A stretch of DNA of 64,000 bases. It comes from Orbilia blumenaviensis (lineage: Eukaryota > Ascomycota > Orbiliomycetes > Orbiliales > Orbiliaceae). The notes below the pieces were generated by a model. The model did not search any database and was not told where the DNA came from. It worked only from the letters and a program-made list of their open reading frames with translations. Both the position numbers and the translations under genes were made by a program. Numbering within the stretch: position 1 is the first letter of the stretch; every line of letters starts with the position of its first letter. The stretch lies in assembly GCA_036872755.1 (NCBI GenBank), contig JAVHNS010000022.1, positions 124,001 through 188,000 of the forward strand, in the 5' to 3' direction. Of the stretch, positions 1 through 12,000 are shown piece by piece.

Positions 1-2514
1 GTTTATGCCGTAAATAGCCAGCAACGCTGTGGCGGGCGTAGGCGCTAGGCCTCATCCCACCACCAGTTGGGTTCGAACGTTCGTATATTCTCCAAGAGGC
101 CTAAATACGCCATCAACTCTTCTGCGCACCTGGCGATGTTAATTTTTAGCAACAACTATCTTCACCTTCTCAGTCGCTTAGACTGCGAGCGGTACCTGAC
201 AGAAAAAAACTTCACGGAATCCTTTTCAGCCAATCATACTCTACTCAGCCTTCGGGTAAGGCGTTTCATGTTAGGGGTTTGTGGAGACCAGGTCTTCGTT
301 CTTCGTATTGGTTGGCTCTCTTGTCCAACGTTCAACACACCTAACTTAGTGCTCCCCCTAATCGAGCCTCAAGCTACCCCGACCACTGGTTGGAGTCAGG
401 CGCTCTCCACCGTTGGAAATTGCGTCTGTGACGACCTTTTGCAGTGGTAAATTACCAACCACTCACAGAAGAGATTTTGACAGTTTTTGGCCTTTTGGGC
501 CTACGCTATCTCGAAAATCACCAGATCTTGAGTGATCTTCGATTTTTCACTCGCTTGGACAATGGAGTATTCTTGGCTAGCATCTGTCTTGCCAATGGAA
601 ATCGCCTGAACCTCTCCAAGCGGGCCACCTCATAATTATGCTAAAATTATCCCCTAAGAATATTAAGGAGGAAATTTGCTCATGGAGGAAACAAGAGTGC
701 AGCAAGGCGATGGTACCTTGGGCGGAATACACGGAAAAGGAATTAACACGAGAGCACAAAATAGTTAGGGGCCAGGATACCCAAGCATCGGCACTCTGGC
801 TCAATTGTTTTCCGTGCGCTTCCAAGACCTTCTTTTTGACAACCCCAGGCGACTATAGATTTCGAGTCTCTTGAACGATGAGTGTTTTTCAAGAGAGAGA
901 CAAAGAGAGAGACGAATTCTATGAACAGGCCCCATTCGCTTGGCAGTGATAGAGGCTTGAGAGAAATCTAAATCAATTAGTGCAAGCAACAGTCCAACTG
1001 AAAAGTGTGCGCTTTAAGTATACGGATAAGCTTATAAGTGCTATCGATATTGATACACCCCTTACATTGACAAATCCATCTTCAGCGGAGTCGAAGACCT
1101 ATTTGCGATCCAACAATCCCCGACAAAGTGTTTGTTTGCATGTCGAGAGGGAAAAAGCTGCAGAAGATGTGGCTGTCGGGAATGGGCGACAAACCCACTT
1201 TAAAATACCCGGTCTTTTTGACCCCTTTCCAATCTGTGTTACAGGAGCCAAAAGTGTGCTGGATCGAGCGTCATGGCGCATTCAGCCACTGGTTTAAGCT
1301 TTGCCGTCTGTCCCTTGCTCATTTCTTAAAATCTGGGGATCGCACCCACTTTTCCGATTAAACTTGCGAGAACTCGGGAATCGAGTCTGTTGAACTTCTC
1401 GGGTCCGTCCATCTTGACTGTTCTCGCTCAAAGCCAGGTAGCCTTGTTGCGCTGGCCTGCAAGCTTGGTGTGAATGTCGACACTGAATACAAATTAGGAT
1501 AACTGACACAATGACGAAACAGTCGGTCCGATGTCGGCTAGAACAAGAAGGTCCCATGCCGCAAGTCAGGCCCAGCTGGGGAGCAACACATGCACGGTTC
1601 TGTGTGATGGGTTGCAAAATCCTCCTGCACATTCGTCTGAACTTTTGGCAGTCTCAGTACAACTTTTCGTCTCAGCCTCAGCAACTAATAAAGCGGCGCG
1701 TGCATTAGCCCCAATCGATCGCGCTTGTGGTTCGGGCGAAACATTTTAGATAACTAATACAAAGCTAGGATTAACTTGGATTAGACATCACAGAAAGCAC
1801 CGTTTCCCAGGTACTAGGTATCGAAGCTACCCGACAATTAATTGCAATGTGATCGCATCTACATGTACCATGCATTAGCAAGAAATGTAGCCTAATTCGG
1901 GTAGTAGATTGCATTGCAATCGATTTTTTAGTTGACCTACACCGCTCTCTTATAAGTTGGCTCATGATCCGACCGGGCCGATTATGTTTATATCAACTAT
2001 TTAAGAATTTACTTTTTAAAGAAAACTATTGTGCACACCCTCGAAGAATTGGAATATTCAAATTCAGCTCTGTAGAGGTGGTCTGATCAACAATATGCCT
2101 ATGTATATAACGAGGCCTTAAGGACCTTCGAGACCAAGCACATGGAAAGGGAACGATGCTGTATACCATGGACATTACACTCCCGGATTTCAGGCGATAA
2201 TACTCCAGACGTTTGGAACCCTTACTTTCTACGTCTCGACATATAGACCAAGACCAATGCGCTACTTATGTACTATCTCGTACCTGGACCTCGACTTTGC
2301 GTATATGCGTTGTAGATACACATGGGCAGATGAAATCACATTAATATGGCAAACTCCCGCAAGCAGATGACTTGATATAAACCTGCTAACAATTTTTTAT
2401 AGAGCTTTAAGTAGGTTCATAAACCGAAAACCGCCTCCGAGACAATCGTATGCAAATATGCGTGCTAAACAGCTGTAAATCGCTAAACCCTTACCACGAG
2501 AAGTCTTGCCAAAC

Positions 2515-2543
2515 AAAAAAGAAAGAAAGAAAGAAAGAAAGAA
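2515..2543. repeat. (AAAG)n microsatellite
   Basis: About six uninterrupted AAAG/GAAA units in the gene-poor region. No gene is close by. Confidence 0.95.
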
Positions 2544-4140
2544 CCATAAATTGGCGAAGCAATGGCAAATAGACAAAGAAGAGTACTGATCGTAAGAAAA
2601 AGATCAATGAAAAAATGGTTTTAGTCCAGAAGCATAAGGAAGTCAGAGCGCTATTCTAATATCGCGGGGGAATAACGGGTACAAATTCATTAATTACATT
2701 AACGGGTACACGATCTGATAATTGAGATTAACGGTTTCTATAGGAAAATCTCAGGTATGTCTGTTCTGGCAAGTACAACTGGCTGTACTCCCCTTTCTGG
2801 GAGGGTTTACACCAGTAGTACTACTGCGACGGATCTCCTTATGGCTTTTGACTTCGCCACTCAAAGTGCAACTCCAGCATATGACAAAGTAGATACCACC
2901 ACAGAGACAAGAAAGCCACTCGCCGCACGCAGCAAAATTAGACTGCTCAGACTCGCCTTCCCTTTCCTTTCTAGTAGGATGGGAACCATTTTTAGTATGT
3001 GCAGAGCACTTGTCGCAGTCCGACTTCGCCGTTGTGGATGTAGACGGTCGGATAGAGCTCTTGAGAATTCCAACGGGTGGAGGGGGGGTTATAATAGGAT
3101 TTTGTGACATTTGGGGCACTTAAAAGCTTCGAAAGAAAAAGCCTCGAATAACGGCGCTGAAGGCAATGCGAAAACAAGTAGTTTCGAAAGTCGTTTGCTT
3201 CCGGTGTCGCACGAGCCAGTTGTGAGGGTAGCCACCAATCAGACGTAAACACCTTACTGCGACGATGCACAGAGCTATCAGATAGTTAGCAAAACTTCTC
3301 AATCATATGGTGGCGAAATATTAAATCAGGAATTTCCTGTTTACCTTTACCCAATTGGTTTCGGCGCTGTAAAAAGGAACCGTGAAGGTTGGTGGTGTAT
3401 AGGTGGGGAGCAAAACTGTGTTGACGTTGTTGCAGCCGCTGCACGCTTTCGTGATTCGATTACGTACTCGGAGCTTCCGGGATCGTTTAATCGGGGTTGG
3501 TAATGATGCCCCAAACTTTTCTTGGGAAGGGATTGTCCTATGACCTAGATTGGACGTCGATTCTTTTTGGGGGTTTCCTTAAGGAGGTTTCTTGAGTTGA
3601 AAGTAACAGAAGGATACCGCTACTTGAGGCATTCGATTTTCAGGATGAACAAAGATGAGGACTGATAGTGTTTGGATTTCGACGTTTTTCCGAATGTTCA
3701 CTTTGAAGGATGAAGAAACAAAACAGTTGTCGCGCGGATTCAAGCGACCTGGGGATGGTGTCTTGTTGGATCGGTGGTGCAGTGAAAATCTGGGGAAGCT
3801 AGTCCAGGCTAAGTGGGTTAAGAGGAGCATTTATAAGGGCTTGGGTCACACACCCAACTTCATGCGAATTCAAGGAATGGGTAAGGATCTATTACAGCGC
3901 CCTATTGACTATCCTCCTAGAGACGCTCGCCTTGTGTGAAAGCTGCCTGCATGACAAAGTTAGAAGCTCTTCTTCCTGTGTCTTTTAGGAAACTATTGAG
4001 AGTCTTTCTTCGATCCACACGGCTCGAGATGCTATGTGCCCCCACAATGACTAAGGACGCTGGTGTTTTGCAGACCACGTCCCAGGACGTTACTGCTATG
4101 GTTGAGGAGCTCAGTGGGAGCCTTTGATAAGCTCTCTATC

Positions 4141-4157
4141 AAAAAAAAAAAAAAAAA
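4141..4157. repeat. Poly-A tract, 17 bases
   Basis: An uninterrupted run of 17 A in non-coding sequence, just after two short open frames (3655-3939 and 3936-4127, plus strand) that have no recognisable domain. It could be a retroposed 3' end or simple slippage. Confidence 0.95.
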
Positions 4158-6624
4158 TTGCCTCATTAGAGTCCTCTCGAAATTTCATAGCTTCTTTGAC
4201 ACAACTGTGTTCATAGATATTTGACCAATTCCATTACAGTCTCAAAAATTGTTCTTCTCCGGTGGGGATTCCGATGCCAAGTCATCAAGACTCGTGTGAG
4301 ATGGAGGCGACACGGAGATCCCGTCCTACTAATGCTGCCGAACGGCAGCTGGCCGCTGGACAGATCCCAACAAGGTCGCTCGAAATATTTGCGGGGAGCC
4401 GAAACTGCATCAACCCCTTGAACCCAAAAATACCGCCCCCACATTGCAGCCCACATTGTCCAAACCTCGACGGTTTGTTCGCGTTTGGGGTGAGGAAAAT
4501 TATGCATCGGATGTGGGATGAGGGATATGCATATGCACGGTGTCGCGGTTTGAGGGTCACGAGGACGTACCATGGGCGATGTTACCTATATACAATGATG
4601 TGTCGCAACGCGACTGGTGTTAAACCTTTAACTACTTCCTCAACTTTCCGTGACTACATGAGTAGTGTATGAATCGAAACCTTCGAGTAACTTCTTGATT
4701 GTGGTGGGCCTAGCACGGACGCTCAAAATTTTCGATTTCGAAAACAGTCTGGCTCGTTTGATTTGCAAGCAAAGCCTGACTCGATCTCGGAGATGTAGAG
4801 GGAATTTAACAACGGAATGTTAAGTGCCTCTATTCGCATCGAAAACTTGAGTGGCATTGTAATTAACCCGATTATTGAAGTGGTGAGAAGATCGCTATCA
4901 AATATTGGAAATTATTACGTCTATCCGGTTTCGAGACTCACCGGCTAGAATTAGGGGCCCTCGGAAAGAATGCAAGTTCAAGTTGCTGGGATTGGCCACT
5001 TCTCGATAGCTGCGAGTGTGTTGACTTTGCAGCGGTTTGCAAAGGCGCATGTCGGATGATCAATGATGGACGCAACAGATTTGTTCGGTTCTACCGGTTA
5101 TGGGCACAACGCAAAGCTCCTACCGGGTCATTTAAGGTTACACAAGCCGGGATTCCTGTTTCATTGGATCGGTCTCGGCAACCGTTCCTCGTGCGACGGG
5201 CCTGTCTATCCTGTCGGCCACACTTTGATACCGAGCCACGCGCTCAAATGCACTTTGGCGTACCATTATACGTACTAGAGCTTGGGAAGATCCTTCAACC
5301 AAAATTGACTAACCTTGCTTATGTGACTGGATAGTTTCGAAACGTTGTGAAGCGTCGACAGGCAGCCTAAAGTGAAGCCGCATGTATGCAGGTGTATCGT
5401 GAGGCCGACAGAATGCAGCCTTGTGATCGATCACGTTTATAACTCACGGCCGTAGACGCGAGTTGGACGTAGAGATGACGTCTATATTGGTAGGGTAGCC
5501 GGTAGTCACCTGTAAGCCATGTGATAACGGAAAGAGCAAACTGGATACAACACGTATAAAATTGCTAGTTTATTGATGACTAAGGCTCCTGCCAGTTCAC
5601 TGCATTCTTGTCTGCTTGAAGCTCCTTGATGACTAATTTTAATTCAAAGGATTCCTGGTTGGAAACGTATGTAAGCGTTTTCCCGATGAGGCTGGGATTC
5701 TGGGAACTCATTTTACGATCTTACCCTTAGCCGAGTAATGAAGTTTGGCACTCTGCAACGTTGAAACTTAAGTCTCAGTTCCAGACGCTTGCATGACCAC
5801 AAATTTACCGTGTTTCAAGTTTAAGGTTATGGGTGTTGTCGAGTCCAAAGGAATAGCCAACGTCTACCTAAACGCGTGTACAGTCACTACCTTTAAATTA
5901 TGCAGGCGGAACCATGTTTACGTAACCCCGGCTGAACTAATCACAAATCTAAGCCCAACTACCTGCAAACTTAGTATAGAGCGCCTAATTAGAGCCTTCT
6001 AGTTGAAAACTATGGTAGGACTGCGAATATCGGATGAAGCTATCGTTTTAAAACGGGTGTACATCATGCGGGTTATCATGCACATGGATTTTTATACATT
6101 CAATTCGAGAGTTTCTAGTAGCTTGAATCAAACACGAGTTTCCTGGACCTTAGAAAAGATCGCATGATGTTCTAATGGTGGCGTAAAAATAATAAGAAGA
6201 AATAGAAGGAAGGAGACGGGAAAACAAGGGGAAAGGGGGAAAGGGAGAAAAAGGCATAGAAGGGATGATATATATATCAGGATTGAAGAAGGGGAATCGA
6301 CATAATACGGATTTGGTGATGGGAGGCGGGGATAAAGTAAAGACATGAAACTAGTTGCCAAGGGCAGATGTAATAGGTTTTCTCAGTAGCGACTGAAGAT
6401 ATTGCATAGAAAGACAAAAAAAATACATGCAGTTTTCCTGACCGGCCAGGACTCTAAACCTGAGAAACGACTGTGATCTTAAAACGAAAGTGGGTTCGAA
6501 AATCGCAGTTCAATTTGGTAAAATATACTAAAACAACAAAGTATACTAACAGGAAAAAGGGAAGTGTAAAAGTCGGCATATGTAATCTAAAGCCTGCAGG
6601 ATATGTATACATTGGGCGATATTT

Positions 6625-9078
6625 TCAAGCCAGGTGATGATGCCCAGGGGTTCCTGCAAGCCATTCCGTCCAGTTTTCTCGAATAAAAATAGTAATGATG
6701 TGATCTCTACGCCGAGTGTGGCTCTGTCTCGTGGAGAGCTCAAGATTTAGAAATGCTTCAAAGTCTTGGAGCGAGATAATCTTCACATTGTAGTCATGTA
6801 TGATGATGTGGTTATCTGCAAAACTGACTGGAGGGTCGAACATCGCATCTAGCCAATGCCTGAATTCCCCAGCACTAAAATTACCAACCGCGAAACTAAA
6901 GTCTACCTGACGGTTGATAGCAAATTCGATATCGCGAGAAACGGAAAGGGTGACAGTAGCTCTATTCTCCTGGATGTATCCATAACCGGGTTCTTCGAGG
7001 TGGGTACTAGCTTGCGGCGATGGCTGAGGGCTAGAGATTGGCTGTGGTGATGAGGAGGACGGAAGTTGATCAAATACTTGGGCGCGGTTGAGGAACCCTT
7101 CATATCTACTCCAGCTACGCTCGTGGTATATCGATTCCATTTCCTGGAGCTCTTTTGCCCGTCGAGAAACGAGATGTTTTTCAAGGTCACGGAGAAATTT
7201 TGTAATCGGTTCTCCAAGACTTAGGGATTGAAGGGTGCTAATCGTCTCAGTATAGTCGAACCCTATTTCCGAGAGCCACGTCCGGTTAGAGCTGCTCTAA
7301 TTGTCTGTTAGAATCAAACGGTATATTACTTACGTCCTTCTGGAATCTGGTGATTCCATCGCGGGAAACAATACAAAAACAAGGTCGGCCAGTCTCTGGA
7401 TCTGATGGCGCCGTCCGGTGTACTGCCACCAAAATGAACTCTGCCCAAATGTTCTCTGCGTTATGTTATTTTTTAGCACTTATTTTCGGGTATGGCTTCA
7501 AAATAAAGAGTAACTTACCGAAGACCTGGCATATCTTTTCTATGAATGAGAAGACATGTCAAATATTTCTCAGGGTCTCCTTTGGCGAATGGACATGCCA
7601 ACATCCCCAAGAAAGGACTTTGCTCCTTTGACTTCTTCGATTTTCCTTTGCTACTAGTAGTTGGAAATGCTCTATCGTTAGAAGGGCGAGGTTTGTAACT
7701 GTCAGAAGTCCCACTTGGAATAGCCAAGTTCTCTGAAGCCTCTGAAAACTCCTCCATTTTTATTAGTCCAGCTTCGACTGCCTTGTTGATGTTTTTGGCT
7801 ACGTTTTTCGCGAATCGGGCGGAAATACTAGACTTTCTCCTTCGAGTTGGCGAAATAGGCTCACTGTCGTCCCCTGAAGCCTTGAAAGCTTGCGTAGTGT
7901 TGATGGTTTGCCGCTTCGCTTTCTGCAAGAGTTTGTGGATGGTTGCTTGTTCATCGTCCGCTGAATTGATATCGGATAGGTCAAGTTCGCTCGCAGATGT
8001 CAAAGAAGCAAGGGATAGTCGTGATTCTCGACCAGAGGCCGGGGTATCAGTTCCAAGATGTGGAACAGGTGAGAGTGACCCAGTAGAGTATCGGTGGCTA
8101 CTGGCGGAGAATCTTTGCTCGCTGAGACTCGAGTTTCTGCTTCTTTTAGTCCGTTGAACCACACCGCATGCGAGGAGGTGGACATCAAGATCCTTCCGGC
8201 TTTCAAACCCATCGCCACACATTCGGCAATTGTATTTGAAGCCTGTAGGGTGGGTGTGCCTGCCTTTATGGGCTGTTGTAAAGTGAGCAACGAGACTTGT
8301 TTGACTGGTGAAGCCTGCCTGGCAGCAACAACACTCAAAAGTCTCTATTTGGTCCCTCGCAGTTCTAATAGAGGCTGTATTGTGAGGGGTTCTAGAAGGC
8401 TCCGAAGTCGAAAGCACCATTGGCGTAGACCCTGGCAAGCCTCGAGAAGTGTGGGCGGGTGGTGTTAGTGGGAGTTGAGTTGCATTTCTTGGAACGTACG
8501 TCGTTGGAGATGTAAATAGTTTCGGTGGGCTGCCTTTAGTGATAAGAGGATGTCTGACGGGTAGGCTTCGTCGGACCCCAGCTGTAGAACCTTCAAAGCG
8601 AAAGACTTCCTGATCATCTTGTTCCATAGGACTTCCTTGTGTAGCAGTCGGGCTTGGCGAATCATTCATCTTAAGCTCCTGTAGGATTCGAATGCCCTCA
8701 GGCAAAGTGCCTGAGAGTACTGAAGGACCTATCACAGTTGCACCGGTTTCTATGGCCTGATTAGACCACATTGGTGGTGGCATGCCTCGATGGAGCACTT
8801 GCGGCGGCGAACCCATCCACTGGCTGCCTGTAAAAGACTTATTCCCTGGTCTATTCCAAGTTAGCATTGTGGTAGTTAAATTTTAGTTTTCCGACCCCTA
8901 ACTATCATGAACTTAAAACTTACGGAGAAAGGGTAACATCAGGAACACCAGTGCCTGAGGGGGATTCTGTTTGTATATGTATCCGTGGCGTGCTTGGGCG
9001 CGTTGCATCCACCATAACCGTTTCTCGGGGATCCAAGATAGACACAGAGTCTTGGTCATTAGAGAATGGGCTTGACAT
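6625..9078 (-). CDS. Fungal C2H2-type zinc-finger protein, four exons
   Basis: Probable DNA-binding nuclear protein of 748 residues. Exons on the minus strand are 9078-8924, 8850-7519, 7455-7334 and 7262-6625. All junctions are GT-AG, the phases agree, and the last intron has a clear CTAAC branch site. I chose the start at 9078 (MSSPFSNDQD) over an in-frame upstream ATG at 9183 because it begins the Ser/Pro-rich region. Two adjacent C2H2-like fingers lie near residues 223-290 (a FECCCCQAGF segment, then YNCRMCGDGF). A third, divergent fungal finger spans the exon 2/3 junction near residues 470-506: CPFAKGDPEKY, a second Cys, then LREHLGRVH. It is followed by a W-x-x-LF...CFPRW block, also common in this fungal group. 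The intervening sequence is Ser/Thr/Pro-rich with basic patches (KGKSKKSK). No target or pathway can be inferred. The finger crossing a splice site supports the joined model. Confidence 0.85.
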
Positions 9079-12000
9079 GATAGTAAAAGACAGGGGAATT
9101 TGTAATAAGGTGGGTAAGCCTCCTAAGCTAGATGGATACAAGATGCTTTTAGACTGAGACTTGCGGCAGGCGAAATAATTCAAATATGGAGCTGGGAAAA
9201 TAATAAAGATTGCAAAGAAACGAAAATGATTGAACAGAACCAGGTGAACAGAGGGACCAGGGGGTTAGGCTAACTGTTATCTTGGCCTCTAAACAGGGAA
9301 CTAATGGCTGGCTGGACTTGCTCGGGGAGATGTTAAGGCATGCAGGGGTGTTGGGGTACTCGATAGCAATATATATCGATGTAGATGCAGAAGCTAAAGG
9401 GTAAGCAATTAAAAAAAAAGAAGTGATGTGATAGGGTGAAGGAGTGTCAGAAACTGAACTTTATGGAACAAGGGCCAATGTCTTGATTGCTTGAAGCGTC
9501 AATGATATCGGTTAGTGGAAACGTGAGCAACCTTTGAGGCCAGACATCAGGTCATTTATCTACGTAGGCTCTTAGACTGGAATCCTGTCACCGTCAAAAA
9601 TCCAACAAGTTGATAGAGGCCGTGTTCTATGCCCAGGAAAAGACTCGAGGCACACTGACGTCTTGCTTTTGGGCATTATTTGGGCACAGGTTAGCTAAAC
9701 CCTTAGCTCGGTGCACAGTATCCGAAAATCAGGATGCAGAAAATATTCCTAACCGTTTTTGACCCTTGTTAAGCATGCGTTAAACAATTATGGGGTGAAC
9801 AATGGAGTATTACTAACAGACGCTGTTGGGGGGCTCTGCAGAGTCATCGAGTACCGCGGTTTAACTAGCGTACTGCGGACAGGCCATTGTGAGGTTGCTG
9901 TCCCACGTAGGCATTTACGTATCGCCCATACATCGCTGCTAAAATCTATGGGATTTTTCCTTGCATTAGATGAGCAACACATTTCCAAGACCAGACGGAC
10001 ATGCATACCCTTTTTCTCGTTGGCTGTATTTAGGTATGCTGCGCTGCGCTGCGACGATGTGGAGAGGATTTGAGGTTTTCCGTCGCCAGAAAATCTCGTT
10101 CGCAAAGCGAACGCAAGGCGTAGTCTTTTTTCTTTCCTGGGGATGTGGTAAGCAACCCGAGACCTGGTAGGAATGGGCCGAGTGACCATGGCCATGCCGT
10201 GGGAGTCAACCACGAGTACTGAAGCTGATCAAGAGAAATAAGCAATTCGAATGGCGCGGGGGCCGACACTTCTAGACTGTAACTCGGGCAGGTGTACTCC
10301 TTTCTGGTACTTCGGCTGAAAACACCTGTACCTGCGTCGACGGACGGGTTTTTTTATGTCCTTGCAATTGAAGGGAAAGTCCGTTAATCTTGTACGATTG
10401 TTAGACATCAACGCATACAGTATGAGGCAGAAAACGCGCGTTCATCACCCGTAGTTTAAGAACAGCGTAGACACAAGTATATCCTATGAAAAAATTACTT
10501 CTACGGTGGAGTATTCAATATTATGAATGCGAATTCTTTGAGAATGGAATAAATTATTTGGTTGTGAAACCTGGATGCATCTGCGAATGCATGCGTGTTC
10601 CCGAGACCATGGTCTCTCACATGTAAGTACATGTACATGCGGCTGGTCAGAGGTCGAGAAAGTATACACAGTTGCGGGTAGCTGATTGGGCAACATATCA
10701 TTACGGGAGTAACACTATCCCTACGTCTGGTTTCTCTTAGTGCCTACACTCTGAGGAAGGAGACAGCTTTGACCCTCTCTTAGTCACTGACGCAAGGGTG
10801 ACTAGACCGATGGTTTTCATAGGATCGCGTGTCCCTTGCCGCCAAGAGTTTAAACCGGACGGGAAGGATCTTCGAAACGGTTGAGCATTCCAAATTTGAC
10901 GTTGGAGTGTTTTCAGCCTCAATGGTCAGCCCTATCGGTGGTGGTAAGGGTTCGAGAGTACTCGAGTTGAGCTAATGACTGTTCGATTAACTCTATACAC
11001 AGAAGGTTTGCAATGTTTGGTTCGGACAATTGTGTGTGAATGGGGCTCAATCCACGTTTTCAAGGCCGACTCGGGAGCGCTTGCAACTAAGAGATGACCG
11101 ATATGGCATATGTTGAGGCTGATATGTGGGCGTCCCTAAACGGGCAGCTCCCCACTGCAGATGGCCAGGCTTCGCGAAATGTGCACAGTCCAGAGGATCA
11201 ATCGAATTCTGTTGGAAACTTATGTGTTGGTGTAACCCACCCCTAATCGGGCAGCGTTGTCGTCAGCTGATTGAGGCACAGGCCAAGAGACCTCGCAGCC
11301 ATGGCCTGCCAAGCTTATAAATGTGTTTATGAGGGATCAAAATTTTAATGAGAAGTGAGTATCAACCTATAGATCGTCTCTGACTGAGAACTAAGTAGCG
11401 CCACATTCGGGTTTGATGAAAATGCCGGAAAAACCAGCCCGATAATCAAGATTTTGTGGTCACAAAGTTTAGGTGGTCAGTGGACGACGCGACGCCCAAC
11501 GTTAATTGGGCTAAAAAAATGCATGAGACAAACTGTGCAGATATGTGATATGCCTTCAGCCTGGTTCGCGAATTCGTCAACCGTTTCTGAACCAGATCCT
11601 TCATGAATTCAGACGGGATTAGCGAAACGGATAAACGTAACTATACTATCGTCATGGAACTAATATAACGCAATAGTCTTCCCGATGAAACAGTAAAAAT
11701 TCCTTGCATTCAGCCCAGAGACATCTATAATCCCATCTTCCGAACTTTCGACGTCGGCAACACCGCAGCGTAAGATGATCGCTGTTTCGGGTGGGCCTAG
11801 GCCCACCTTGACTAACTACGCCAAAAGCGTACATCGGGACAATGTTTGGAGCCTCCAATCACAACCGGGGTATCCGCTACTTATGGTGAGGAATTCCGAG
11901 ATCATTTACATATTTTAGATTATCGGAACAGTATCCACTGCACTGCGCTAGAGGCCTATGCAGTTATAGTAAAAGTCCTTGATTCTAGATGCCCTCAAGA

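Larger units (their letters stand above)
1..6624. other. Gene-poor 5' region, no supported gene
   Basis: No reading frame here has recognisable domains, a plausible start context and fungal-type introns together. The open frames are short and of random composition on both strands. The stretch carries an AAAG microsatellite and a 17-base poly-A tract (separate entries). It could be degenerate transposon sequence, but I see no terminal repeats or transposase/reverse transcriptase motifs. Confidence 0.6.

Noticed and set aside
61..100. GGGTTCGAAC tRNA-like T-loop sequence
   Set aside because: No flanking cloverleaf and no paired 5-base stem.
9759..10213. Overlapping frames on both strands (104 and 141 codons)
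   Set aside because: Random-like composition, no domain, no intron signals linking them to another exon.
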